A stretch of 64,000 nucleotides of DNA from SAR86 cluster bacterium (GCA_023703575.1 CP097969.1:1521517-1585516); one strand, 5' to 3'. Positions 17,760 through 27,314 are shown, counted from the first letter of the stretch. A program made the numbers and translations. Notes: generated by a model not told the origin, from the letters alone.

Positions 17760-18853
17760 TCCAATTCTCTTGTATCTATGTATGCCTTCTCAGAAATCCT
17801 ATGATAGTTGATTACTTGTTCTTTGAACTCGGTATAAGATTTATAAACTCTCTGTGCCATTGGATCATCTTTTATGAAATCTTCCATAACTTCCTCAGTT
17901 ATTTTCTTCAATTCTATGAGGACGTTGTCTGGTAACTTCCTAAGATCAACATCATGCTTTTCAACAAGCTCTGTAAGAGCTTTGTTATTTCTAGCAGTAT
18001 ATTCATCAAGCATTTCTTGATTAGCCGATTTAGCAGCATATTTAATTATTGCCTTTAAATCGTCTGGTAGAGCTTCATAAGCTTGTTTATTTATTATAAT
18101 TTCCATAGTTGAGCCAGGTTCATGCCATCCAGGGTAGTAGTAATAATCAGCGACTTGATGAAAGCCGAAGGTCAAATCATTATATGGTCCAACCCACTCT
18201 GCAGCATCAACCACGCCTTGTTGCAAAGAAAGAAAAATTTCATTACCCGGCAGGGTTACCGTTTCTGCACCTGCTCTAGTGAATACTTCACCAGCTAAAC
18301 CTGGTATCCTCATTTTAAGTCCCTTTAGATCGCTCAAAGAATTAATTTCTTTTTTGAACCAACCAGCCATCTGGACTCCGGAATTACCTCCAGCTAATGG
18401 GATTATATTAAAAGGCTCATAAGCTTCTTCCCAAAGCTGCATACCCCCTCCATAGTGAAGCCAACCATTCATTTCTTGAGCAGTGAGTCCAAAGGGTACT
18501 GCGGTAAAAAATTGAGAAGATTTTACTTTTCCTGTCCAATAGTAAGATGCTCCATGTCCAAGCTGGACATTTCCTTGTGAAACGGCATCAAAAACTCCTA
18601 AAGCAGGGACGAATTCTCCAGCTCCGTAAACTTTTATTTGCATCCTTCCACAAGTCATTTCATTTACGTATTTAGAAAAATTTTCTGGCCCCATGCCAAG
18701 CCCAGGAAAATTTTTAGGCCAAGTAGTCACCATAGTCCATTTATAATTCTTTGCTCCATTTGAAAAACATCCTTGATCTTCACTGGTGAATTCTTCTGTG
18801 CTCGAGCAAGAAACCAAAACAAAGAAAGTCCCTATAGCTAATATTCTTTTCAT
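17756..18853 (-). CDS. TRAP transporter substrate-binding lipoprotein (DctP family, TakP-like)
   Basis: Periplasmic binding component. The N-terminus MKRILAIGTFFVLVSCSS has a lipobox ending at Cys16, so it is a lipoprotein rather than a free periplasmic protein. The region from WTMVTTWPKNFPGLG through GLKMRIPGLAGEVFTRAG and LSLQQGVVDAAEWVGPYND is that of the alpha-keto-acid/monocarboxylate (TakP) group, with the conserved Arg before PG likely clamping the carboxylate. 365 residues. AAGG precedes the ATG. It is separated from its likely partners dctQM by lipBA and is encoded on the other strand. Confidence 0.9.
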   Translation of the reverse strand: MKRILAIGTFFVLVSCSSTEEFTSEDQGCFSNGAKNYKWTMVTTWPKNFPGLGMGPENFSKYVNEMTCGRMQIKVYGAGEFVPALGVFDAVSQGNVQLGHGASYYWTGKVKSSQFFTAVPFGLTAQEMNGWLHYGGGMQLWEEAYEPFNIIPLAGGNSGVQMAGWFKKEINSLSDLKGLKMRIPGLAGEVFTRAGAETVTLPGNEIFLSLQQGVVDAAEWVGPYNDLTFGFHQVADYYYYPGWHEPGSTMEIIINKQAYEALPDDLKAIIKYAAKSANQEMLDEYTARNNKALTELVEKHDVDLRKLPDNVLIELKKITEEVMEDFIKDDPMAQRVYKSYTEFKEQVINYHRISEKAYIDTRELD

Positions 18854-18868
18854 ATTAAGTACCTTATT

Positions 18869-21034
18869 TTATATATTTTGCAGTTTAGCGTAAGCAACCA
18901 TGAGCCATTTAGTTTTACTTGTATCAAAATTAACCTCTACTCTCGCATTGGCCCCTTCGCCTTCGTAATTGAGAATCACACCTTCTCCGAAAGCCTCATG
19001 CAGAACCCTTTGTCCTAATTTAAAATTTGTATCCGGAACTTCTCCAGAAACTCTACTTGAACTAGTTTTTGCAGTTCTAGAGACATTGCCACCTGTGCGA
19101 ACCTCAACGGTTAGCTCATCGGGTATCTCTCTTAAAAACCTTGAAGCAGGATTAAAATTCTCCGAGCCGTATAAATTTCTCATTTCTGCATGAGTCACAA
19201 ATAATTTTTCCATAGATCTGGTCATACCTACATAGCAGAGTCTCCTCTCTTCCTGTAACTGATTTGGGTCTTCTATAGATAATTTATGTGGAAAGAGTCC
19301 TTCTTCAAATCCGGTTATGAAAACCATAGGAAATTCTAGTCCTTTGGCAGAATGCAGTGTCATAAGTTGTATCGCTGACTCGTGCTCTGAAGCTTGAGTC
19401 TCACCTGCATCAAGGGCAGCATGATCTATGAACATCTTTAAGGCACTCTCCTCCAGTTCATCAAAAGAATCAGGTTCAAAATCTCGGGCAGCACCAACTA
19501 ACTCCGATAAATTTTCAACTCTTGTCCTGCCTTTTTCACCAGCTTCTTTCTTGTGGTATTCGATAAGCCCACTTCTTTCAATAGCCATATCAACTATATC
19601 TCTGAGTGGTAAATCTCTCGTATCTGACTCAAGAGTATTAAAACTAGACATAAACCCTTGAATGGACTGAGATGCTCTAGCTGTAAACTCTTCGACATCT
19701 ATCAATTCTTCACAAGCTTTCCATAGAGATATATTTTTTTCGGCGGCTTTAGCTCTAATTATATCTATGGTCTTAGCACCTATACCCCTTGGTGGAATAT
19801 TGATAACCCTTTCAAATGCTGCGTCATCTTCTCTACCGTATAAGAGTCTTAAGTAACTCATAGCATTCTTGATTTCCGCTCTTTCATAGAATCTCAAACC
19901 ACCATAAATCTTATAGGGTAAAGATTCTCTTAGAATTGCCTCTTCAAGTACCCTTGATTGTGCGTTGGACCTATAAAGGATAGCAACTTCATCAAGACTT
20001 CTTCCTTGGTTTACCCAATTCTGTATGCTGCCGACAACATACCTAGCTTCATCATCTTCGTTGTAAGCTGAATATATAGAAATTGGTTCTCCTTCTTTCT
20101 GATCAGTCCAAAGTTCCTTTCCCATTCTTCCTTGATTATTTTTAATGACTGCATTTGCAGCATTTAAAATAACTGAGGTTGATCTATAGTTTTGCTCTAG
20201 TCTAATTATTTCAGTATTTTTATAATCAGTTGTAAATCTATTTATGTTTTCACTTTTTGCACCTCTCCAACCATAAATTGATTGGTCATCATCTCCTACA
20301 GACATAAAGCATGCGCCACCATCAGCTAGAAGTCTCAAAAACTGATATTGGACTTCATTAGTATCTTGAAATTCATCTACCAATATATGGCTAAACCTTC
20401 TTTGATAGTGCTTCAAGACCTCTTCGTTGCTTTTGAGTAATATATAAACTCTAAGAAGTAATTCTCCAAAATCTACTAAACTTTCTCTCTCGCAAAGCTC
20501 TTCATAAACCTTATATACTTCGGCCATCTTTTCAGCGAAATAGTCATCTGCTACTTCTACATCTTTTGATCTTCTGCATTCATCTTTTTGCTTATTTATA
20601 AACCATTGTATCTGTCGTGGAGGCCACTTGGTATCATCCAAACCCATTGACTTAATGACTCTCTTAATTACCCTGTATTGATCCTCTGAGTCCAGAATCG
20701 CGAATTCCTTTCTCAGCCCAGCTTCTTCCCAATGTGTCCTTAATAATCGATGCGAGATTCCATGAAAAGTTCCACACCAAAAATTTCCCATCTCTTCTTG
20801 AACAATGTCTTCAATTCTCCCTCGCATCTCTCTAGAAGCTTTATTGGTAAAAGTAACAGTTAAAATTGAATGTGGATTTATATTTTCAGCTTTGATAAGC
20901 CATGCCACTCGATGGGCAATAACTCTTGTTTTTCCTGAGCCTGCGCCCGCAAGAACGAGTAAATTCTTAGATTCGGAGGTTACTGCATTCCTTTGGGGTT
21001 CATTTAAACTTTCGAAGATTTCTGATACATCCAC
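18869..21034 (-). CDS. uvrD: DNA helicase II UvrD
   Basis: Superfamily 1A 3'-5' helicase of nucleotide-excision and mismatch repair. Q motif LNEPQRNAVTS, Walker A AGAGSGKTRVI (about residue 30), Walker B VDEFQDTNEVQ, motif III SVGDDDQSIYGWRGA, QNYRSTSVILNAANAV, and motif V/VI MTLHSAKGLEFPMVF and EERRLCYVGMTRS. The C-terminal Tudor-like tail (GQRVLHEAFGEGVILNYEG) is retained. 721 residues, nearly the E. coli length. Start is GTG at 21034. A gap of 15 nt precedes the dctP gene. Confidence 0.96.
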   Translation of the reverse strand: MDVSEIFESLNEPQRNAVTSESKNLLVLAGAGSGKTRVIAHRVAWLIKAENINPHSILTVTFTNKASREMRGRIEDIVQEEMGNFWCGTFHGISHRLLRTHWEEAGLRKEFAILDSEDQYRVIKRVIKSMGLDDTKWPPRQIQWFINKQKDECRRSKDVEVADDYFAEKMAEVYKVYEELCERESLVDFGELLLRVYILLKSNEEVLKHYQRRFSHILVDEFQDTNEVQYQFLRLLADGGACFMSVGDDDQSIYGWRGAKSENINRFTTDYKNTEIIRLEQNYRSTSVILNAANAVIKNNQGRMGKELWTDQKEGEPISIYSAYNEDDEARYVVGSIQNWVNQGRSLDEVAILYRSNAQSRVLEEAILRESLPYKIYGGLRFYERAEIKNAMSYLRLLYGREDDAAFERVINIPPRGIGAKTIDIIRAKAAEKNISLWKACEELIDVEEFTARASQSIQGFMSSFNTLESDTRDLPLRDIVDMAIERSGLIEYHKKEAGEKGRTRVENLSELVGAARDFEPDSFDELEESALKMFIDHAALDAGETQASEHESAIQLMTLHSAKGLEFPMVFITGFEEGLFPHKLSIEDPNQLQEERRLCYVGMTRSMEKLFVTHAEMRNLYGSENFNPASRFLREIPDELTVEVRTGGNVSRTAKTSSSRVSGEVPDTNFKLGQRVLHEAFGEGVILNYEGEGANARVEVNFDTSKTKWLMVAYAKLQNI

Positions 21035-21159
21035 ACGTATATTCTAACTAAGAATCGTTTTCCAATCTTGAGTTATTCGGTCTAAATCAGAAAAAAATTG
21101 GTTCATTAAAATTTTTTAAAGCACCTATGAATATCATATTCTTTAGGTATCATTGAGCT

Positions 21160-21573
21160 ATGAAAAATACAGAAAAATTCTTTGAAACTTATTGTGATTT
21201 TGTAACAAAAGTAACTAGTGATCCGAGCTTAAAAATAGAGGACTTAAAAAAGTCTTTAGATGAAATTCAAGATAATTCACCTATCGATACCCCTCGTTTA
21301 CTTACTGCTGCTCTTGGTCTGGGAAGTGAGACAGGAGAATTTGTAGAAATAGTAAAAAAAATGATTCTACAAGGTAAGCCGGCCGATCAGGACAATATCT
21401 TTCATATGAAAAGAGAATTAGGAGATGTGATGTGGTACTGGGTTACAGCTTGTATGGCTTTAGACCTTAATCCAGTCGAAGTGATTTCAGAAAATCAAAA
21501 GAAACTTGAGGCGCGATATGGTGAACAGTTCACAATAGACCAAAGTGAAGTTAGAGCGAAAGGAGATCTGTAG
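21160..21573 (+). CDS. MazG-like nucleotide pyrophosphohydrolase
   Basis: A 137-residue all-helical protein of the MazG/phosphoribosyl-ATP pyrophosphohydrolase-like superfamily. The metal-binding motif ExxE(n)ExxD appears as GLGSETGEFVEIVKK followed by MKRELGDVMWYW. Such proteins hydrolyse nucleoside triphosphates; the substrate cannot be told from sequence. The ATG at 21160 has no clear Shine-Dalgarno site. Divergent from uvrD across 125 nt; its stop abuts the stop of the ALA synthase gene. Confidence 0.82.
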   Translation: MKNTEKFFETYCDFVTKVTSDPSLKIEDLKKSLDEIQDNSPIDTPRLLTAALGLGSETGEFVEIVKKMILQGKPADQDNIFHMKRELGDVMWYWVTACMALDLNPVEVISENQKKLEARYGEQFTIDQSEVRAKGDL

Positions 21574-22824
21574 CTAGTAGATTCTTGAAACTGCCTTTTT
21601 TTCTGCTTCTGTAGGCTCTGCCCTTTTTAAATCCATAGATTTCCAAACATCATCTAAAGCATTCAAAAAATGATCTATATCACTTGCTTCATGTCGGGGC
21701 GTGATAGTAACTCTAAACCTTTCATCACCTTTTGGAACAGTAGGATGGAAAACAGGTTGAATATATATTCCATGTTTTTCAATCAAAAGATTAGCCGCAC
21801 CTTTACATAACCTAGGATCATATAAATGTATTGGGATGATATGACTATCATTTTCGAGAAAAGGAATTTCAAGATCCCTTAAGCCCGATCTAATTCTGTC
21901 TGAATTATGTCTAATATTATCCCTAAGATGCTCAGATTGCATTGCAATTTTTATACTAGTAATTGAGGCGGCTGCTATAGATGGGTTCATAGAAGAGGTA
22001 AAAATAAATCCAGGTGCAAAGCTTCTTATATAGTCAATGATGTCAGAATTAGCTGCAACATAACCGCCCATTTGACCGAAGGACTTAGACAAAGTGCCGT
22101 TGATAATATCTATATCTTCCTCGAGCCCTTTTTCAGCGGTAATACCTCTACCCTCTGGCCCATATAGTCCAACTGAGTGGACTTCGTCTAAATACGTTAA
22201 AGCATCATACCTTTTAGCAAGTTCAATAATCTTTTGAAGAGGAGATCGGAGACCTTCCATTGAATACAATGATTCAAACACAATTATTTTTGGTGTGTTT
22301 GCATTAGCTGTCTTTAAAAGCTCTTCCAAATGCTCGGTGTCATTGTGCCTAAAGACATGGCATTCAACATTCGCATTCTTTATACCTTGAATTAAAGAGG
22401 CATGATTCAACTCATCAGAGAAAACTTCAACACCCTCTAAATTTTTACAAAGTGTCCAAAGAGTGGACTGATTGGCAGTGTAAGCTGAAGGGAAGAGTAA
22501 TGCCGCTTCTTTCCTGTGCAAATCTGCTAAGAGTTGTTCGAGATCAACATGGTAAGTAGATGTTCCGGATATGTTTCTTGTTCCACCTGACCCTGTGCCA
22601 AGTTCATTTATCACTTGGACGGAAGTTTTGGTAACCTCTGGATGCTGACTAAGATTCAGGTAGTCATTACTGCACCAAACTTCAACTTCTCTTTCATTCC
22701 CCTCGAAACGTTCAGTAGCTTTTGGGAAGCTCGTTTTATTTCTATTTATAGCTCTGAATTTACGGTAAAGCCCTTGAGATTTCAATGATATGAGTTCGTC
22801 CGAAAAGAATTTTTTATAGTTCAT
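21574..22824 (-). CDS. hemA: 5-aminolevulinate synthase
   Basis: PLP enzyme condensing glycine and succinyl-CoA to 5-aminolevulinate (Shemin route). WCSNDYLNLSQHPEV, GTGSGGTRNISGTSTYH, LADLHRKEAALLFPSAY and the PLP-lysine segment IINGTLSKSFGQMGGY are diagnostic for ALAS rather than for 2-amino-3-ketobutyrate ligase or BioF, as is PTVPKGDERFRVTITPRH near the end. 416 residues. Divergent from hemC across 108 nt, suggesting shared control of the heme genes. Most gammaproteobacteria instead make ALA from glutamyl-tRNA. Confidence 0.92.
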   Translation of the reverse strand: MNYKKFFSDELISLKSQGLYRKFRAINRNKTSFPKATERFEGNEREVEVWCSNDYLNLSQHPEVTKTSVQVINELGTGSGGTRNISGTSTYHVDLEQLLADLHRKEAALLFPSAYTANQSTLWTLCKNLEGVEVFSDELNHASLIQGIKNANVECHVFRHNDTEHLEELLKTANANTPKIIVFESLYSMEGLRSPLQKIIELAKRYDALTYLDEVHSVGLYGPEGRGITAEKGLEEDIDIINGTLSKSFGQMGGYVAANSDIIDYIRSFAPGFIFTSSMNPSIAAASITSIKIAMQSEHLRDNIRHNSDRIRSGLRDLEIPFLENDSHIIPIHLYDPRLCKGAANLLIEKHGIYIQPVFHPTVPKGDERFRVTITPRHEASDIDHFLNALDDVWKSMDLKRAEPTEAEKKAVSRIY

Positions 22825-22932
22825 GAATTAATTACTAATAAAAGTTAATATAATTATGGTTGACGCGGACTGCATTGTAATTGAAATCTACTGCGCCAAA
22901 GTAATTAAGAATTATTCTCATTTAACCCTATT

Positions 22933-24429
22933 TTGAAAGTCTTAAAAATTTTATCTAGAAAAAGTCCTCTTGCAAAGATTCAAGCTATGCTTGTAGCTGA
23001 ACGAATATTAACAGCTTTTCCTAACATTGAAATATTGCATCTGCACAAGAAGACTCTCGGTGATGAAGATTTGACTACTCCCTTAAATAAAATGCCTGAT
23101 ATTGGAGTGTTTACAAACGATATAAGGAATGATCTTCTCAACAATGTTGCGGATATCGCTGTGCATTCATGGAAAGATTTGCCAGTAGACCTTGAAGAAG
23201 GCACAGAGATAATTGGTACACTTGAACGAGCAGATATGAGAGATATGATCTTTTTGAAGAAAGATAGTATCGATAAAAATAACCTCTCAATCCTGAGCTC
23301 TTCGCCAAGGAGAGCAAAGAACCTATCCACCTTCTTGCCATCAGCATTACCTTTTAAGTCAAAGGTAAAATTTACAGATGTCAGGGGTAATATTCATACT
23401 AGACTAACAAAGTTGATTGAAGGAGATGATGATGGTTTGATAGTAGCGAAAGCAGCCATTGATAGATTCATGCAAGATAAGAGTGGCAAATTCGAAGATG
23501 AAAGAAACTCTCTGCTTGATATGCAAAAAAACCTTAGATGGATGGTATTGCCCTTATCGCAAAATCCCTGTGCTGCTGCCCAAGGAGCACTGGCTATCGA
23601 AGCTAGACAAGAGGATGAAAGGGTAAAAGAAATTATTTCTACTATCTCAAATAAGGAAATTTTTGATTCAGTAGAGAAAGAAAGAACTTTATTGAAATCT
23701 TATGGTGGTGGATGTCATCAAAAGATAGGTGTCAGTCATGAAATCCTTGAAACTACAGAGTTATTGACCGTAAAAGGTGAGACTGAAGATGGAGAAGAGT
23801 TATCCAAAAGGTCACTTCAGAATAACGACATTAACTATTTTAGTTCTATAAATAATTCTAATTATTTTCCAAGCAACAAAGAAGAGCAAAAGTTCTTTGA
23901 AAGAAAACCAATTGTCGATTCTAAGAAGGCCTTGAAGAATGTCAAAAATAAGGGTATTTATATCAGTAGATCGAATGCAATCGAAGACTCTGGCCTCATA
24001 GATGACTCGAATATCATCTGGACAAGTGGTATCGATACTTGGAAGTCGCTAGCAAAAAAAGGGTATTGGGTTAATGGAACCTCGGATAGTCTTGGTGAAA
24101 ATAATTCTCCTGAAGAAAGTTTGTTTGAAGACATCACCTGGCTGAAAGTAACACATAAGGACAATGAAGATCGGGAGAAACAAATTTTAGCAACTTACGA
24201 ATTGAAGGCTCTAGATATATCCGAAAGACTTTTGGAGTGTGATTACTTTTATTGGATGAGTACAAGTTCATTTGAAATTGCCATAAATAAATATCCTGAG
24301 CTTAAAAATAGAAAACATGCTTGCGGACTAGGAAAGACTTTCAAATCTATACAGAAGACCATTCCAGGAGTTACACCCTTTCTAGACTTCGATAGCTGGC
24401 TCGAAGCCGTAAACAAAAAGATAAGATAA
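22933..24429 (+). CDS. hemC: Hydroxymethylbilane synthase with C-terminal uroporphyrinogen-III-synthase-like domain
   Basis: 498 residues against about 310 for ordinary HemC. Residues 1-310 are HemC: ILSRKSPLAKIQA, ADIAVHSWKDLPVD with the catalytic Asp region, VRGNIHTRL, and the dipyrromethane cofactor cysteine at residue 261 in SYGGGCHQKIG. The remaining 190 or so residues have short motifs reminiscent of HemD (YISRSNAIED; FYWMSTSSFEIAI; ACGLGKTFKSIQ, like the iGxtT motif). No separate hemD is in the window, so this may be a bifunctional HemC/HemD as reported in Leptospira, whose HemC shares the HSWKDLP variant. Start is TTG at 22933. Confidence 0.85.
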   Translation: MKVLKILSRKSPLAKIQAMLVAERILTAFPNIEILHLHKKTLGDEDLTTPLNKMPDIGVFTNDIRNDLLNNVADIAVHSWKDLPVDLEEGTEIIGTLERADMRDMIFLKKDSIDKNNLSILSSSPRRAKNLSTFLPSALPFKSKVKFTDVRGNIHTRLTKLIEGDDDGLIVAKAAIDRFMQDKSGKFEDERNSLLDMQKNLRWMVLPLSQNPCAAAQGALAIEARQEDERVKEIISTISNKEIFDSVEKERTLLKSYGGGCHQKIGVSHEILETTELLTVKGETEDGEELSKRSLQNNDINYFSSINNSNYFPSNKEEQKFFERKPIVDSKKALKNVKNKGIYISRSNAIEDSGLIDDSNIIWTSGIDTWKSLAKKGYWVNGTSDSLGENNSPEESLFEDITWLKVTHKDNEDREKQILATYELKALDISERLLECDYFYWMSTSSFEIAINKYPELKNRKHACGLGKTFKSIQKTIPGVTPFLDFDSWLEAVNKKIR

Positions 24430-24478
24430 AATACCGGATTCGCCTGAGGTATAATGGTGAATTCTTAATTCAATTAGT

Positions 24479-25474
24479 ATGAACGTATCAAGAAAATTCC
24501 CTCAATCAAGATTAAGACGAAATAGGTTTACTTCGTCCATAAGGAGTTTAGTGGCAGAGAATAGCCTGTCAGTAAATGACTTAATACAACCTATATTTGT
24601 AAAGGAAGATTTAGATGGAGTAGAAAATATAGATTCTTTGCCGGGAATTAGTAGATACGGACTTAATGCTTTAGATGAAGAAATAGAAAAGATTCAAAAC
24701 AATAAAATAAAGGCAGTTGCTATATTTCCCGTCATCAATCCCAATAAAAAAGATGAGACAGGAAGCGACTCATTAAATGAAGATAATTTAGTATGCACTG
24801 CCATCAAGCAAATCAAGAAAAACTCTGGACTGGCCGTTATAGCAGATGTTGCTTTAGATCCTTACACTTCACATGGGCATGATGGTGTACTGGATAAGAA
24901 TGGATATGTTGAAAACGATAAGAGTCTTTCTCTGCTCATAGAACAAGCCCTCACTCTTGCCAAAGCTGGAGCAGATATGGTTGCTCCTTCAGATATGATG
25001 GATGGAAGGATATCCGGTATCAGAGATTCTTTAGAATCTAATAACTTTTCTAATACAATCATTCTCTCTTATTCAGCAAAATACAGTTCGAAATTTTATG
25101 GTCCATTTAGAGACGCCGTAGGATCCTCCGCAAATCTTGGTGTGGGCAGTAAAGATACCTATCAGATGTCAGTTGCAAATATCGATGAAGCATTGCACGA
25201 AGTGAAAATGGATATAGAAGAAGGTGCAGATATAGTGATGGTTAAACCAGGGATGCCTTATCTTGATGTCATTAAGGCAGTTAAAGATACTTTTAAAGTT
25301 CCAACATTTGCTTATCAGGTAAGTGGTGAATACGCCATGCTCAAAGCTGCGATAGAAAATGATTGGTTATCCGATGAAGTAATACTTGAATCCTTATTAA
25401 GTTTTAAAAGAGCTGGGGCAGATTGCGTTCTAACCTATGCTGCCAATGAAATAGCAATAAAGTTAAATCAATAG
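24479..25474 (+). CDS. hemB: Delta-aminolevulinic acid dehydratase (porphobilinogen synthase), zinc-independent type
   Basis: Joins two ALA to porphobilinogen. RLRRNRFTSSIRSLVAEN and the Schiff-base lysine regions YSAKYSSKFYGPFRDA and MVKPGMPYLDVI are clear. The metal segment reads ADVALDPYTSHGHDGVL: the cysteines of zinc enzymes (CLCxYTSHGHCG) are replaced by Ala, Asp and Asp, the pattern of magnesium/potassium-dependent HemB. 331 residues. It sits 49 nt after hemC and 4 nt before hemE. Confidence 0.96.
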   Translation: MNVSRKFPQSRLRRNRFTSSIRSLVAENSLSVNDLIQPIFVKEDLDGVENIDSLPGISRYGLNALDEEIEKIQNNKIKAVAIFPVINPNKKDETGSDSLNEDNLVCTAIKQIKKNSGLAVIADVALDPYTSHGHDGVLDKNGYVENDKSLSLLIEQALTLAKAGADMVAPSDMMDGRISGIRDSLESNNFSNTIILSYSAKYSSKFYGPFRDAVGSSANLGVGSKDTYQMSVANIDEALHEVKMDIEEGADIVMVKPGMPYLDVIKAVKDTFKVPTFAYQVSGEYAMLKAAIENDWLSDEVILESLLSFKRAGADCVLTYAANEIAIKLNQ

Positions 25475-25478
25475 AGAC

Positions 25479-26498
25479 TTGCCTAATAAAAAATTCATAA
25501 ATGCTATAGAGAGAAAGCCACAGGCCTGTCCTCCAATATGGCTAATGCGTCAAGCAGGCAGATATCATGCTCACTACCAAAACTTAAAAAAGGATCACAC
25601 TTTCGAGGAACTCTGCAAAAAACCAAAACTTGCTGCTGAAACTGCTATGGGTCCTATTAACGAATTTGATTTTGACGTTGCAATTCTATTTAGCGATATA
25701 TTATTTCCCCTTGAAGCGCTCGGTATGGACTTATCTTATAACCCAGGGCCTCAATTTGGCCTTCACCTAAACGAGGATAATGCTGAAAGCTTAATCATTA
25801 ATCACAATCCTATAAACTTTATGGAATTTCAGGGTGAGGCAATAGAAAGAACTATCGAGAGACTGCCCAATGAAAAATCATTAATAGGCTTTGTTGGCGG
25901 ACCTTGGACTTTGATAGCTTATGCATGCAATATCAGTAAAGATTCTAGTGATATTCATTTGAATAATTTTCAAATAGGACTTTTAGATAACGTGATTCTT
26001 CCACTTCTAAAACAGAATGTGGAATTGCAATTGAATGCTGGAGCCGAAGTCGTGATGATCTTTGATTCCGCTGCACATCAGCTCGCAGAAGAAGACTTAA
26101 ATATCTACCTAGACAAGACCTTCAATATGTTAGTCAAAGAATTTCCCAATAAGGTTGGCTACTATGCAAAAGATGGGGTTGACTACGAAACTATAATTGC
26201 GAAACAAGATAACCCTCAAATAAACCTAGCAGGAATCGGTATAGACTCTAATGTCGATCTAAGAGATTACTTTAAAAAAACTTCAAATGGCTTCGTACAA
26301 GGTAATTTTAGTGAGTATTTCTTAACCCTCCCCCATGAAAAGTTCTTACCAAAATTGGATAATTTCATAGCACAAATGTCAGTGCTATCACCAGAAGAAA
26401 GATCGGGTTGGGTTTGTGGACTAGGTCATGGAGTTCTGAAAACAACTCCTCAGGAAAACGTCAAAGAATTTGTACAAAGAATTAGAGCATCCTTTTAA
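25479..26498 (+). CDS. hemE: Uroporphyrinogen decarboxylase
   Basis: Decarboxylates uroporphyrinogen III to coproporphyrinogen III. The N-terminal signature appears as PPIWLMRQAGRYHAHYQNL (usual form MRQAGRYLPEY), with FSDILFPLEALGMDL carrying the conserved Asp, then GFVGGPWTLIAY and C-terminal GLGHGVLKTTPQENV. 339 residues. The start is TTG at 25479, giving MPNKKFINAIERK as in homologues. It is 4 nt from hemB and 3 nt from hemF. Confidence 0.96.
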   Translation: MPNKKFINAIERKPQACPPIWLMRQAGRYHAHYQNLKKDHTFEELCKKPKLAAETAMGPINEFDFDVAILFSDILFPLEALGMDLSYNPGPQFGLHLNEDNAESLIINHNPINFMEFQGEAIERTIERLPNEKSLIGFVGGPWTLIAYACNISKDSSDIHLNNFQIGLLDNVILPLLKQNVELQLNAGAEVVMIFDSAAHQLAEEDLNIYLDKTFNMLVKEFPNKVGYYAKDGVDYETIIAKQDNPQINLAGIGIDSNVDLRDYFKKTSNGFVQGNFSEYFLTLPHEKFLPKLDNFIAQMSVLSPEERSGWVCGLGHGVLKTTPQENVKEFVQRIRASF

Positions 26499-26501
26499 AG
26501 A

Positions 26502-27314
26502 ATGGATATTGAAGAAAAAAAATCCTTAACTTCGTCTTGGTTTAGAGAACTGAGAGATATGTTCTGTGAAGAATTTGCAGATATAGATGGTGGGAGTTTT
26601 GAAAGAAAAAACTGGAATCATAAATTTGAAGGGGGCGGAGAGATGAGCCTCATGAAAGGTGAAGTCTTTGAAAAGGTTGGTGTAAACATATCTACGGTAT
26701 CTGGAAAATTTGATAATGATTTTAAATCTGAAGTTAAGGGTACAGAGGAAGCGCCTAACTACTGGGCAAGTGGCATTAGTCTTGTGGCACACATGCAATC
26801 ACCCAAAGTACCGGCATTTCACTTTAATACGAGATATATAGTTACTGGAGATTCCTGGTTTGGAGGTGGAGGAGATCTAACTCCAACAATTAAAAAAGAA
26901 GATGAAATTAAGTTCTTTCACAAATGCATGAAGGAAGCCTGTGATTCGGCTGATCCAGATTATTACGAGAGATATAAAAAGGCTTGTGATGAATATTTTT
27001 ATCTACCGCACAGGTCAGAAGCCAGAGGTGAAGGTGGGATATTTATTGATCATTTAAAAACAGAAGATTGGAATAAAGATTTTAGCTTTATAAAAGAAGT
27101 AGGTTTATCCACCTTAAAAGCAATTACAACAATTATCAGAAACCTTAAGGATGAGGAATGGACGGAACAGGAAAAAGAGCAGCAACTTATCAAAAGAGGT
27201 CGTTATGTTGAGTTTAATTTGCTTTGGGATAGAGGAACTGCATTTGGCATAAAAACTGGGGGCAATTCGGATGCTATATTGATGTCTATGCCGCCTACTG
27301 CCAAATGGGATTAG
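26502..27314 (+). CDS. hemF: Oxygen-dependent coproporphyrinogen III oxidase
   Basis: Converts coproporphyrinogen III to protoporphyrinogen IX with O2, implying aerobic heme synthesis. Signatures: SVVAHMQSPKVPAFHFNTRY-like stretch (here SLVAHMQSPKVPAFHFNTRY), GDSWFGGGGDLTPT, PHRSEARGEGGIFIDHL, and RGRYVEFNLLWDRGTAFGI near the end. 270 residues, slightly shorter than E. coli (299). ATG at 26502; hemJ begins right after its stop. Confidence 0.96.
   Translation: MDIEEKKSLTSSWFRELRDMFCEEFADIDGGSFERKNWNHKFEGGGEMSLMKGEVFEKVGVNISTVSGKFDNDFKSEVKGTEEAPNYWASGISLVAHMQSPKVPAFHFNTRYIVTGDSWFGGGGDLTPTIKKEDEIKFFHKCMKEACDSADPDYYERYKKACDEYFYLPHRSEARGEGGIFIDHLKTEDWNKDFSFIKEVGLSTLKAITTIIRNLKDEEWTEQEKEQQLIKRGRYVEFNLLWDRGTAFGIKTGGNSDAILMSMPPTAKWD

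Noticed and set aside
18869-21034. rep or pcrA instead of uvrD
   Set aside because: The length and the C-terminal Tudor-like segment fit UvrD; rep lacks that tail in this form.
22853-22885. Sigma-70 promoter around the TTGACG upstream of hemC
   Set aside because: No acceptable -10 box lies at 16-18 nt; the 108-nt divergent region must hold promoters, but I cannot place them.
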